Below the pieces are notes generated by a model. It was not told the origin of the DNA, did not search any database, and worked only from the letters and a program-made list of their open reading frames with translations. Positions 11,837 to 51,600 of a stretch of DNA of 64,000 bases are shown piece after piece. The position numbers and the translations under genes are program-made. Position 1 is the first letter of the stretch. Each line of letters opens with the position of its first letter. This DNA is from Corticium candelabrum (taxonomy: Eukaryota; Porifera; Homoscleromorpha; Homosclerophorida; Plakinidae), in assembly GCF_963422355.1 (NCBI RefSeq), contig NC_085095.1, positions 6,298,827 to 6,362,826 on the forward strand. Direction: 5' to 3'.

Positions 11837-13061
11837 ATACCCTTCGTCCTGGTCTCAACTTCAACACTTTGAGAGCAGCCGGGACAACCATCCGCTTTTG
11901 CTGTAACAGTCCATTGCATAATTCTATGTCACAATTATAGACAAAAGGTCTTGATACTTACTTTGTCATATGGTGGTGGGATGCCGTCGAACACCTTCAA
12001 ACGGTTCAGAGCCTCCGTGCCTCGCTTTGTCTTGTGAGGGATCATACCTGTAGATACAACACATATACCAATCCAGCTTACAGTAGACTATTGTATTGGA
12101 GGGATGCATCTCACAATACACTAGACTATTGTATTGGAGGGATGTATCTCACAATACACTAGAATATGATTGGAGGGATGCATCTCACAATACACTAGAT
12201 TATTGTATTGGAGGGATGTATCTCACAATACACTAGAATATGATTGGAGGGATGCATCTCACAATACATTAGACTATTGTATTGGAAGGATGCATCTCAC
12301 AATACATTAGACTATTGTATTGGAGGGATGCATCTCACAATACATTAGCCTATTGTATAGGAGGGATGCATCTCTCTGTTGGTGTCCACAACACAACATA
12401 CAAAATTTAAAACCACTGCACTCTACCTCTCACTGTCTTAAAGAACACACGACTTGGAGCACGAAAGTGAAACGGTCCTCTTGAGGGCTTTGTTGCACAG
12501 CGCTTGCGCAAATACTTGAGAAACTTCACTACACACACCCAACAATACACCAAAACCCTCTCCAAACCTGATCAATACAACACCACATTTATTTCTGTAG
12601 AAACTCCCACTGATGTTGATCTGCTCGCATCTAACCACGATAATCCTTTGCCCTTCAGACCAAAAGCACAAACATTACTCTCTAACGTGACGAAAGATAC
12701 CAGAATGAGTACCTGTTAGAATACACTTTGCCACGACTGACGCTAATCGACCCAAAAGATGGCCTTTTGCATCAATCAGAACAACCTAAACGACGAGAAA
12801 CGATGAGGCCAAATCATCACGTGCACCCAATGTGGGGCCCCACCTCATTAACACAGCTCTAGTGTTACTATAAATTTATTACTTAAACGCGCAATAAAAT
12901 AAAAGACTCTGATTCAAGAAACGAGCGTATTTCGTCGATCGCTTGTAAGTTTGTCGCACCACGTGGCATCAGTAAGAGGGCCCCACCACAACCAATTAGC
13001 ACAAATATTAATTTCCAACTCTGACAACACTATACACGTCGCTAACCTTCTCAAACCCCAT
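11320..13061 (-). CDS. RPL13A: Ribosomal protein L13a (uL13)
   Basis: Nine exons on the minus strand: 13061-13047, 12785-12713, 12652-12587, 12528-12427, 12047-11962, 11900-11841, 11645-11598, 11534-11460, 11403-11320. They sum to 609 nt, 202 residues plus stop, against 203 residues in human. Recognisable blocks in order are [86 protein letters not shown] and [12 protein letters not shown]. The protein belongs to the large cytosolic ribosomal subunit. The first exon codes only five residues (MGFEK). Intron 4 carries a 38-bp minisatellite and intron 6 a CA tract. Vertebrate RPL13A introns host C/D snoRNAs; I looked for paired C and D boxes here and found none convincing. It is divergent from ashwin. 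Confidence 0.96.
11775..11834. repeat. (CA)n microsatellite in RPL13A intron
   Basis: About 30 CA units, starting only a few bases after the donor site of the 11900-11841 exon. Confidence 0.95.
12075..12380. repeat. Minisatellite, 38-bp unit, in RPL13A intron 4
   Basis: About eight head-to-tail copies of a unit containing 'ttggagggatgcatctcac' plus 'aatacactagactattgta'. Some copies are shortened by a few bases. It fills most of the intron between exons 4 and 5. Confidence 0.9.
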
Positions 13062-13150
13062 GGCAAACGCTGTTTTGCGAAGCAACTAAGAGCAGACCAA
13101 ATCGTGCGCATGCGTAGAAGGTCTATCATCGATTCATTCCAAATGTTAGG
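13062..13150. promoter_or_regulatory. 89-bp bidirectional promoter, RPL13A / ashwin
   Basis: Only 89 bp separate the RPL13A start codon (minus) from the ashwin start codon (plus). TGCGCATGCGTA at 13105-13116 is close to the NRF1 palindrome. On the minus strand a pyrimidine stretch CTCTTAG upstream of the RPL13A start could be a terminal-oligopyrimidine start, but this is weak. Confidence 0.55.
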
Positions 13151-13758
13151 ATGTCGGAGTGGGGCGTGGTCGTCGAGTGTGACCTTCTGCGCCCCGAATC
13201 ATTGTCTCAAGACGAGCTAGTCGTGCGTCTGAGGAAGGCTCGCGTTCCGTTCTCCGGGACGAACGCAAGTCGCGACGATCTGATTGAATTGTTCTACAAA
13301 CACGTCACTCCTCGCCCTCAGAGAAAACTAAAAAACTCAAGAAACGGCAGACGCATGGAAACAGACGAAAAAATCGAAAACAAATCGTCTGCCGTGCACG
13401 CCAAGTCAAATCTTTCTCGTAAAAGGTGAGAACATTATGTGACGTGTTTTGTGACGTCATAATATTGTTATTAACTTTCAGACAAAAAGTGTCTCCTATG
13501 CCGGACGACCGGCCTGAAATGAAACGGAGCATTCCTGGAGGTGTGACGTCATCGAGAACAATTAATATTAGACATCGTGGTGACAATATGAGAGTAATTG
13601 GTAATGATGAGGCAAATATAGAGAGTCAAGGGGTAGTGACATTGAATAGGAAGCGAACGGCATCAGAGGCCATGTCCGATCTGAGTCTGTCTCCGGATTG
13701 TAGAGAGGACAGTGCGTGCAAGCGAGCTTTCAAAGTGACACCAATTGAGTGGCCGTAG
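13151..13758 (+). CDS. Ashwin homologue (C2orf49 family)
   Basis: Two exons, 13151-13425 and 13482-13758, joined in phase 2, give 183 residues. The N-terminal block (LLRPESLSQDELVVRLRKAR, then DLIELFYKHVTPRPQR) matches the conserved N-terminus of ashwin, and the C-terminus ends TPIEWP like the vertebrate ending HVTWP. The middle is basic and Ser-rich. Ashwin was named from Xenopus development and is known as a nuclear component of the tRNA-ligase complex with RTCB, DDX1 and FAM98B. The ATG at 13151 opens the conserved block and is the first in frame. Confidence 0.85.
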
Positions 13759-14310
13759 ATTTAGTTTTGTGTATAGATTTTTTACAATATTGAATTGTAA
13801 TATTGATTAGTATTATTGAATACATACAGTGTCACGTGTCTAAGTTAAATTTCTGTGATGCACAATAGTAAAATCGTATTTTTCAACCGCAGAAATAGTA
13901 TCAATAAAAACAGAAAAAATTGAAGTTGACTGAACATGTAGTTATAGCATTTTTATGTTGTGCTTTCTCATATTTCTAGTAGGTCATGATCACTAAGGTG
14001 TATGTACCAGAAATATATTTTAATTAATGTTTAAATATTTTTTAGAAATCTATAGTTTTAACCTAATTAAGTTAATAGAAGCAATGCATTGCAAAGTACA
14101 ACAACTACAGTCAACGGCACCACATTTTCTGTCCCCTACCGTCTTGTAATATACGGGGTTTTAATTATCCGGGCGTTATAAATACACACCCACAAATGTT
14201 TTATCCGGGTATTGTGTAATTATCCGGGTATTTTTTAAACTGGGATTTCAAAACGAGCGCGTTTTTTCTTCGTTTTTCTTTATACAATAGCTACAACTTA
14301 TGTGTCTAAC
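13759..14310. other. Ashwin-TTK spacer
   Basis: AT-rich. Bases about 14140-14240 contain three repeats of an 'attatccggg' motif, which may be a decayed DNA-transposon end, but no partner was found. The end of this region must hold the TTK promoter. Confidence 0.35.
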
Positions 14311-29942
<15,632 letters not shown>

Positions 29943-30101
29943 TGTCATTGCCTCTAAGTTGTAAGTAACCAAACATGCAAACAGCATATGTACAGCAAGT
30001 AAAATCGACCGACATTAATTGTTCTGTTGCGTTGGGTTGAGACAGTAACATATATAGCTATTTTTGAACAGCACCTATGCGAGACAGTAGATGTGAATTA
30101 A

Positions 30102-40123
<10,022 letters not shown>

Positions 40124-40489
40124 TGTGGTTTAACGCGCGTTGCATTGTACTCAAAGTTTCTTAAAAGTTAACGCGCGTTAAATATTCCAATGTAATCAAC
40201 TTTACGCATGCGTAGTTGTATTTCCGTTGTCGTTGTTCTGACTTTTCTGAGGGAGTCCGCAGTCAGCTCGTGCGGTCTGACTGTCGGTGTCAGTTCGACA
40301 CTCTGCATCGCGCAGGAACGCTTTGTTCGCAGTCAGTCATCGGAGTTTATCACCGCCTCATTGCCATTACACGTTTTACACGCAAATTACGCCGTCAGTC
40401 GAGTCCTGCGTGACCGTGCGGCCTTCAAAGCTTCATAGAAATTTATATCAGAGAAGTATTGGTGAGGAGAGGTCGTCAGTGAGTGGACA
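40124..40489. promoter_or_regulatory. Divergent promoter region, CDC40 / WAVE-A
   Basis: There are 366 bp between the start codons. AACGCGCGTT occurs twice (about 40132 and 40170), the second inside GTTAACGCGCGTTAAA. The palindrome TACGCATGCGTA (40203-40214) is NRF1-like. An upstream open frame in the WAVE-A leader (40208-40438) ends before the real start. Confidence 0.5.
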
Positions 40490-42184
40490 ATGCCTCTGGT
40501 GAAGCGACAAATCGAGCCCGTTCACATCGGGCGGAAGAAAATGGACGCGAGAGTTCGGACCAATGAGCTGGAGGCTGTGGCGGTCAACCTGATGGGCGGA
40601 TTTATGCGCCAGTTGAGCGACCTGGCGCGCCAATCCGACGACCTATTCAACGAGCTGCTGTGGGAGAGCGAGTCGATTACGAGTCGAGCGAACAGCTTGA
40701 CTCTCCGGCTGAAAGATTTGAGAGAGAGACTCATCGAGATTGAGTGCGACGAGGAGGACGATGGTAAGCAAGGAAGGGGTTGTGGTGAACACGTAGCAGC
40801 GGTTTGCATTACACTACGTCGTCGTTTGTTTTTCTAAGCGATTGTGTAAGCACTGCGTGGCAATTTATTCTCGTTTTGGTTTCATACCGCGTCCTGACGC
40901 GTCGGAAAGTAGGCTGCAACTGCAACTCCTTGCTCTTCGTTCCTGTGCCCATGCATGTCGTGCGTGGGCCTCGCAACGACATAGCCCAAGGTGAATCACT
41001 TTATTTGCATACGCAGCGTCGTTCCGCTTGCGGATGTTGACTGCATTTGCTGAACGGAGCGAGTGGCACTTTCCGGATGTTTTCGCGCTGTTTTGAGGCG
41101 CCGTGCCACTCGGAGAGGACTTTCCAGGGTGGAGTGATCATAATTTCGTACCCTGCGACGACCTCCAGTCTTTTGTTCTATTTATTTCGCTCTCTAAATG
41201 ATTTATAAAGCGGCGGCGACTGGCGGAGATGTCCGTTGCCGTGGCAATGGTTAGGAATGGTTGATTGAGTTTTGGAAGCGGCAGAGTGAGAGACAGAAAG
41301 GAAGAGTGAGGCCATAGACGGAAGTATTGAGAAGCCAGCCGACATATAGTTCCTGTGTGTCATTGTAGGTATAGAGATGTTGTTCAAGGGTTGCTTATCT
41401 AATAAATAGGCGAAAGGAAGGACGAAAATAGTGGAATAAGTGAAGCCTAGGGTGGAGAGTACGTGCATAATGTAAGAGAGTGTGGTTAGGGAGAGTGAGG
41501 CGTGAAGCATCATGTCACATGCTTGACACACCCCACACTAATGGCCCTTTATGGGTCATCAAGTGAACCTGTGACGTGCCAAATATCATTATACAAGGTG
41601 ATAATGAGATTGACTGTTGAGTCTCTCTGATAGTCCACGTTTTCCACCAACTTTCCCTACAAATTTGACTGCAATTTTGTGGTGTAAGCAAGCTGATAGG
41701 CTGGGACTTTACAGTAAAGTGACAAAAGAACAGGCAGACAAACCAGTTGTTATACACATAGGTTTGCATTGCAGTGTGACAAAGTTTGACAAGGTTTGCT
41801 TGTTGGCATTTATGCTATAAGTTAAATTCGTTTTGAAATATTTTATGTAGTAGAAATTGAGGTCACCGTTTGGGTAGAAATAGCATGTATATGTATATGC
41901 AAACAAGAAAGTCTAGTGTCTTTTATTTGCATGTCAGTCTGTTTGTTTGCATGTCTGTTTGTCTGTCGGTCTGTCTGTCTGTCTGCTTTGTTGTTTGCCT
42001 GTTTGTCGGTCGGTCTGTCTGCTTTGTTGTTTGTCTGTATGTCTGTCTGTCTGCTTTGTTGTTTGTCTGTCTGTCTGTCTGTCTGTCTGCTTTGTTGTTT
42101 GTCTGTCTGTCTGTCTGCTTTGTTGTCTGTCTGTCTGTCTGTCTGTCTGCTTTGTTGTCTGTTTGTCTGTCTGCTTTGTTGTTA

Positions 42185-42222
<38 letters not shown>

Positions 42223-43278
42223 TGTCTGTCTGTCTGCTTTGTTGTTTGTCTGTTTGTCTGTCTGCTTTGTTGTTTGTTTGTTTGTCTGTCTGTGTCCAAT
42301 ACATATATTTTCATAAATCAGTACTATTACAAGCTATATGATGATCTAAACTAAATAACTCTAATAACTACTGTCTACACAAACAAAAAGTCTGTCTGTT
42401 TGTTTGTTGTCTGTGTGTGTGTCTGTCTGTCTGTCTGTCTGTCTGTATGTCTGTCTGTCTGTCTGTCTGTCTGTTTGCTTCATTGTTTGTTTATCTGCTT
42501 CAATGTAAATAGATCACTGCACGTACATATTCTACAATCTAGTTAACCGTTTTGAAAATTATATTTGATATCTCATGCACAACTACAATGTCTATGGGTG
42601 TACAATGTAACATGAGTCTATAGATCAGTATGTAGTGTTTTTGCCACAATGGCAAGGAACTCACCATCTAAACAAGCAACACTTTTCTCAGAACTGTTTG
42701 GCCATTATTGTTGTATTTTCTTGGAAGCAAAGCATTGCTTAAGGAGTGTGTAATCAATGTTGGTAGAGAAACTGACCACCTAGTGATTCCCAGTAGCTAC
42801 ACCATTGGTGGGGCATTATTGTATACACAAGGTGTTATGTGGCTGACAGTGGGATCTGATTTATAGATTGAATTTATGGTGTTTTTTGAATTTACTTTGG
42901 TTCATTCGTTATTGTTTGGTAACTTGTTTGTTGTATTGAGTTGTAATGATATTGTGGTGTGTACTGTACTGTACTGCAGCGTTTGCTGATGTTTGTTGTG
43001 TATGTGGAAACTGTGTAGTAATGGCATGATGCAGTGTCAGTAGTGGTAGTTGTCGGTGTCTTTATTGGTCTGTCGCTGTCTGTTTGTCTGTCTATCTGTC
43101 TGTCTCTGTGTCTGTCTGTTTGTCTCTATGTCTGTCTGTTTGTCTGTGTATATGTTTGTCTGTCTCTGTATGTCTCTCTGTCTGTGTGTTTGTCTGTATA
43201 TCTGTTGGTTTGTCTGTCTATCTGTCGGTTTGTCTGTCTCTGTCTGTCTATGTCTGTCTGTCTATTTGCCTGTGTCTA

Positions 43279-43313
<35 letters not shown>

Positions 43314-44423
43314 GTCAGTTTGTTTGTCTCTGTGTCTGTCTGTTTGTCTATCTGTCGGTTTGTCTGTCTATGTCTGTCTGTCTATCTGTTGGTCTGTTTG
43401 TCTCTGTGTCTGTCTGTTTGTCTATCTGTCGGTTTGTCTGTCTCTGTCTGTCTATGTCTGTCTGTCTATTTGTTTGTGTGTCTATTTGTTTGTCTGTCTG
43501 TCTGTCGGTTTGTTTGTCTCTGTGTCTGTCTGTTTGTTTCTGTGTTTTTCTGTCTGTCCGTGTTTGTCTGTCTGTCCGTGTTTGTCTGTCTGTCCGTGTT
43601 TGTCTGTCTGTCTGTCTCTGTGTTTGTCTGTCTATCTGTCTGTTTGTCTGTCTCTGTGCCTATCTGTCTGTTTGTCTGTTTATATGTCTGTTTGTCTGTT
43701 TATATGTCTGTTTGTCTCTGTGTTTGTGTGTCTGTGTGTTTGTGTATGTGTTTATTACTGTTTGGCAGTTGCTTCAGTGTCTACACACAAACCATTATGA
43801 ATACAGATCGTGTCTGTCCACACGAATCACTTGCCTCTAATCACTCAGTTTGTTTCGATTTCAACAGATTACGAAGACATGTTTGCCAGCGATCACTTCA
43901 AAAGCAGACAGAAACCCATTCAGCAGCTTTTCACAGCAGACTCTCGACCTCTAGTTGTCCAGGAATCGTATCTTGAATCAGACCCTCCTCCGTCGCTTTG
44001 GAAATTCAACGAGTTTCATCCACCGAAAACAAACTGTATGGACCGTTATTCATATCCTCGATATTTCTTCGAGTTATGGGCGCAGGGCGAGCTACAGAAG
44101 CAAACAGCAAGGAAGAATGCGAGACGAAAGGTAATGCTTGACTTGGTTGTTTGTGTTGTGATTGTGCTAGTTTGTATGATAGCATGTTGACTTGTTGGAC
44201 AATAGTATTTGTGCAGCATGAGTGTTGCCGAAATTTAATCTGTTTGGATTGCAATCTGTTGAGTGTTTTTAGTGGAAACAGTACTGTAAACATGAATGAA
44301 CGTAAACATGACTTGTGTATTGTTGTTGCTGCAAGCTTACTCTGTCAGTCGTTTGAGCTTGTGGTTTATTGCAGTGAAGTTCTGCTTTGTGTTTTGTTTA
44401 TTTAAGAGTGGTGAATGTGTACT

Positions 44424-44512
<89 letters not shown>

Positions 44513-46579
44513 GTTAGTCAGTGGTGTGTACAGTGTAGTTTGCAGTGCACTGTGCGGATGAGATAGTAATAATAATCGAATAATGTATTGATTATATAGT
44601 TGGAAGGACGAATCATTGATATATTAATAGAGACTTTGGCAATTACGACGTTCAACCTGTGTGTGTGTGTGTTATTCTAGACGAACTCAAGAAATAAAAC
44701 GTTTTCTGAGTTTTCCCGGACGTGGACTAAAACGGATGTACAACGTGTGAAAGTTAAGACATACGACAGATTAGGTCAAGAGTTTGCAAGCGATTCGAGA
44801 TTCGGTTCAAGTAACGATCTGATCCGCAGCCATCTGACTATAGCCAGCGGTGACTCGGGCTTCCAGACGGGCAGCGAGTCGGATCTACGGAGCATCGGAA
44901 TGTCTCAACAAGACAACACATTGAGATATCGCACGATGAGTGTAACGGGCATTGGCTCAGCGGATCTTTTTGGAAAGAAAGACAAACGGTCAGGAACTTT
45001 GTCTCGATTGTTTAGCCGTAAGAAGAGCGCCAAGTCAATGGCGGCGAAAGAACGAGCCGCTCTACGAGACCTTTTTGATCTTGAGTCACAGCAGGCTGGT
45101 AGTCAAGAGTCACTCCAACAGGCGACAGCTTCAGACGAACGACGATTGTCGACGACTGCGTCTGAGCAGGTCGCCTTTTATACCAACATCAATGAAGTAA
45201 GGCCACGTAGTGTTTCTGATGCTACAGCATTGCAGCACCCGTTGCCATACGAACACACGAAACGAATGCGGATGAGTCAGACGAATCACCTGTCTACCCA
45301 GCAACGAAACATTGTTCATCATCGACAGCAGTCGTCACCATCGGTTGCTCAAACGGCATCATATGCTCGGTCGGTGAAGAAGAATGGGATATCTACGATG
45401 GCGACGCACGGTTCACGTGCAGGCATACAACGAGAAGCGAGTCCTATTTATGAGGTTCCGCCTACAAATGATAAGTTGGACGTGATCAGAGAGAACATGA
45501 TGAATGGTGACGATTTCGGTCAACTCAATATGTCGCTTAGTAGTCAAGTAGAGCAGCTGCTCAGGTCTCGGAGTGACAAACCAAACAGTAACCAGTTGTC
45601 CATCCAGAACAGCATCGATCGAAGGTCAGACGTCTCGAGTAGCACGTCCGGCATTGAGAGCGATATTCAGTCGTCTGCATCTTCGACGTCATCGGGAACA
45701 CTACAGAAACAACTGAGTGAACACCCGCTGTTGAGGAAGACGTTGAGCCAAATGGATACTCGCAGTCAGTCGAGTAGTGTGCATTCGAGTCCTCTCGTTC
45801 CTCGGTGTCACTCGATGAAAGAGATGCCACGAGAGCCGCTATACGATGCAGTAGCATCGGACGACGTGGTTGCAAAGCATGACAACACATCCGGCTATTC
45901 AGAGCCTCAGCTACCAAGCCCAGCCACTCTACATACAGCAGTGAACAAACCAAAAAAGAAACCGTCCCAGTCTCGAGAGAGGAAGTCGTCAGACAGGGCA
46001 TCTTCAGATAGGAAGTTGTCAGACAGGGCATCTTCAGATAGGAAGTCGTCAGGCAGTATTCATCTTCCTCACCAGAAGTCAATTGACAGTGCAGCAGGCG
46101 AAGTAATCGCCGTGCACGTTGAGAACAACGACGTCTATTATGCCAGACATGATAGGAAAAAATCCTTGACCCATAGTGAGTCGACCGAGATCGACCCCAC
46201 TCACTCTCCTAGTTCTTTATTCATTTCTCAACCGTCGACCGTTGTGGCTGTTCAAGTGCCGGTTACAAGCTTTAGTTCCAGCGCGACAAGAAAGTCGACG
46301 TCCGACGAAAGACGGGATTCTCTTCGTCCACCAGGCGTGCGTGCAAACTTTGACTTATTGGCCGCAATTCGTAAGGGAAAGCAGCTGCGTAATGTGGACA
46401 GAGAGCAGCACCAGAGAGAAGTAGCGGCGAAACGCTCAGTCGGACCAATGGGTTTCACCGCACTCGACGTGGCATCTATTTTAGCAAGACGAGTAGCAAT
46501 AGAGGATGAAGAGGACAGACGTTCGAATACATCGGCGTCGACCGGAGATAACCTGGACAGCGACGGTGATTGGGATTAA
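40490..46579 (+). CDS. WAVE/SCAR family protein A, lacking a proline-rich region
   Basis: Three exons, 40490-40763, 43868-44130 and 44681-46579, join in phases 1 and 0 to 811 residues. Residues 1-91 are the WAVE homology domain (MPLVKRQIEPVHIGRKKMDA, then FMRQLSDLARQSDDLFNEL), which binds ABI and BRK1 in the WAVE regulatory complex. Exon 2 has a conserved YPRYFFELWAQGEL block and a basic stretch. The C-terminus holds a WH2 motif for actin (ANFDLLAAIRKGKQLRNV, near 733-752) and a central/acidic Arp2/3-binding part (DVASILARRVAIEDEEDRR ... DSDGDWD). The roughly 550 residues between are Ser/Thr-rich and lack the proline runs normal for WAVE. They include a 12-residue repeat (SSDRKLSDRA type, about 45980-46050). 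It is a tandem paralogue of the gene at 48651. Confidence 0.92.
41935..42480. repeat. (TCTG)n / CTTTGTTG minisatellite, WAVE-A intron 1
   Basis: TCTG units regularly broken by 'ctgctttgttgtttgt' blocks up to 42292, then a second TCTG tract at 42390-42480. Confidence 0.9.
42481..43040. other. WAVE-A intron 1, unique part
   Basis: No coding or repeat signal seen in this stretch. Confidence 0.4.
43050..43760. repeat. Degenerate TCTG/TTTG array, WAVE-A intron 1
   Basis: About 700 bp of TCTG, TATC and TTTG units with partial longer duplications. It ends about 110 bp before exon 2. Confidence 0.9.
44432..44510. repeat. (CA)n microsatellite, WAVE-A intron 2
   Basis: About 39 CA units. Confidence 0.95.
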
Positions 46580-48479
<1,900 letters not shown>

Positions 48480-48650
48480 ACTCGCGTAAGACATACGGGC
48501 ACCTTACCTTCATAAAAATTTACACATGACACGCGTTAAACATATGAGCACCTTATCTTCCATAAAAAATTTACACGTGACGCGCGTTAAACATACGGGT
48601 ATCTCATCTTTCACAATTTCAGTCACTACGCTTGATTTCTGCATTGCGGG
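48480..48650 (+). promoter_or_regulatory. WAVE-B promoter with roughly 60-bp direct repeats
   Basis: About 2.5 copies of a unit containing 'ttacac(a/g)tgac(a/g)cgcgttaaacata' and 'accttatcttcataaaaa' precede the start codon. The ACGCGTTAAA / ACGCGCGTTAA core (48531-48540, 48580-48590) is shared with the WAVE-A/CDC40 promoter. Confidence 0.45.
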
Positions 48651-51600
48651 ATGCCGCTCGTCAAGCGACAGCTCGAACCCGTCTTCATCAGCCGCGGGCG
48701 ACTCGACAAGAAGGTGAAGAACGAGCTCGAGGGCATAACGGTGAATACCCTCGCAGGCGTCATCCGCCAGTTGAGCAGTCTCGCCAAACACTCGGAAAAT
48801 CTCTTCTCCGAGCTGTCGAACGAGTGCAACGCCTACTCGCAGCGTCATGTGACATTAACGGGCCGCGTCGAAGGTCTCGTCGTGCACGTCAAGAGTCTGA
48901 GAGTGTCGGAAAGCAAACAGGGTAAGGAGATGGGCACGCCCACGCGCTTGGAACGTGTATGCGTGACGACAGTGGTGTTGAGGAAAGGGTTTACACATAG
49001 AGAGGCTGTTGTTTGTTATTCGTGCAGCGCTTGTGAACGGTGGTAGGTGGTTGTATTGCGCGCATGCGCAGTTTGTATGTGTTAATTTTTGTGATTTAAT
49101 TTTTGTAATTTAATTTAATACGCCCTTTTTGAGTACTTAAATGTTTAAACTTTATAAGGGTTAATTAATATACTTTGTTAATATTAATTAGTTTTGCTAT
49201 TTTGCAAATTAAATAAAATTTTGTTAATATTAATTAGTCTTGATAAATTAAAAAGTTTTGTTTATATTAATTAGTCTTGATAAATTAATAAAATTTTGTT
49301 AATATTGGTTAGTGCACTATCCGGCCATTCAATTTTTTAATTTTTACTTTGGTTAAAAATTGAAAAGTACATCGTGCATTTCAATTTTTACACCAATTCT
49401 TATCCAGAAATTAAAAATTACAAAATTGAAAATTGATTTACTACATATAAGAATCAAAAATACAAAATTGAAATGACAGCTGCTCTTTCTGGCCAAGTAT
49501 ATTCTATCTAGTCTTCAGTGACAGCATTTCGACGTGATAAAGCAATTTGGTGATTGGCACTGTCTCCTTCAAGGTGTACACTCAAGGTGACAATTGACAG
49601 ACAAACAGCTCAAATAGCTATCATCTACTGGTGATGAAATAGCAGTTAGCTAGTTGTATGGTATATATAGGATTCTCTAGCTGGGGAAGGAAATTCTTGT
49701 TTAGTTGAGGTGGCGTAGTTTTGTCGATTATAGACTTTCGCTGGAGGGATTGGTTGTAGCAGACTTGCAGGTGTGTACAAAGCAATTAGGGTTGTGGCAC
49801 AAGTGTACATAGTAGCAAGCTATCCAGGGTTGGTTTGGAGAGAGTTTTTGTTGAATTAATCGAGCGCCTTGTTCTTGTTGATTAATTAATTGTTACACCT
49901 ATGGTCAGATCCACCATTTTCTTCAGCGACAACACCTGTACTGTATCCAAGAGATGGTTATCTGAGTGCTGAGTTATACAGTTTAATTATCACTGTTGTG
50001 CACTTATTGTGTTCAGTAATTTGTGCTAAAACAAGCTAATCGGCTTAGTGCTTAAGGCAATGGCAGGTGAACTGTACTATGCTTAATTAAGTTAAACCTG
50101 AGCCATAATTCTAATCGCTTTGGCGCAAGTTCAGGTGCACCTTTTCTATACCTGCAAGTGTGTTACAAACTGAATCTCTCTACTAGTGTAAGTGTGTACA
50201 ACCAACAAATTAGAGACGCCACATCAGCTGAACAAAAAAATTCGCTTCCTTATAGAATCCTAGATCATTACTGCTCACCCCTATTCATCAGCCTGTTACT
50301 TGAGATTATCACCTAAAGTGTACACCTTGAAGGAGACAGTGCCAACAATCAAATTGCTTTAGCACGTCTAGGTACTGTCACTGAAGACTACAGGGCTTGA
50401 AAAATAGGTCATTAAGTCGTCATTTGGCGAGTTAAATTTTACAGCTGGTGACTAGCGTTGTAGTCTAGGTCATCAAATGACGACTATAGCAGATTGATCA
50501 AGGCTAGTTTGTAATGGCTTTCTCAGTATGCAGGTGGATAGCTGTACTGTACTGAAACATGCACCGTTTTGCGGTTGACGCTCGCATTGAGACATTTGTC
50601 GTACAATGACATGTACGCGTAGTAAATTATTACGCCAACAGCATACATTGACAAACTGCTCATATGAAACGGGGAGTGCGAGAACCATCTCAGGATTCCA
50701 ACAGAGTACAGGCATGAAGTTTATGACCAGGGAGCACGTGAGGAAGCGGAGACAATGGTAAATCCTGTAGGTCTAAATAGGGTAGATACGATTTTAGTAG
50801 CAAGAAACGGACAACTTCCGCACGGACAACTTCTGCATGGACAACTTCCGCATGGACAACTTCCGCAATGTGATATGTGGAAGTCTGGTTGAAACCCCGC
50901 CTTGTTTTGACAAAGAGAGGTGAGGTGGTATGCGTTTAATCACTAATTCAATTAGCCATCACTATTGCAAAGATGTCTTAGCTCTGTCTAGTGTAACACG
51001 TCGTATCCATTGGCTCAGCAGTAATGTGTTGGATACGCTTGGTTGCATGCCATTGTGAAGTATGGAATACTGCATGTTTTACTACACTCGTACCCAGTCC
51101 TCTCCTCGCGCACGCTCTAAAATGTCAGTATACCACTAAACACTATGATTGATATCAATATGACATCTTAGACTAAAAGTTTGACGACATAAAATTTTTG
51201 GAAACTCGTCAAACGACGACAACTAGTTGGACCAATTTTTGAGCCCTGAGACTAGATAGAATATACTTGGCCGGAAAGTGCAGCTTCCATTTCAATTTTG
51301 TATGTTTGATTTTCTTATATGTAGTAAATCAATTTTCTATTTGTAATTTTTAATTTTTGGATAAAAATTGGTCCAAAAATTAAAATGCATGATTTACTTT
51401 TTAATTTTTAGTTAACCAAACTAAGAAAATTGAATGGTCAGATAGTGCACTGACCAATATTAATTAGTCTTGATAAACTAATATATTTTGTTCAGCTATG
51501 AGCCTATAACAAAAGGGACTTTGTAAAAGTCACGAGACTTGGCGAGTAGCGTACTCTAAACGTATAGGGCTAAACCGACTTCTGGTCTGGGGACTATGTG

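Noticed and set aside
11404..13046. C/D-box snoRNAs in RPL13A introns
   Set aside because: Single TGATGA-like or CTGA-like words occur, but no correctly spaced C...D pair with terminal stem was seen in any intron.
40208..40438. Separate small protein with signal-like N-terminus upstream of WAVE-A
   Set aside because: It lies entirely in the short divergent promoter/leader and has no family resemblance. At most an upstream open frame.
43034..43976. Long Cys/Leu/Ser/Val frames, secreted-like
   Set aside because: Translation of the TCTG array in all three frames; the array ends before WAVE-A exon 2.
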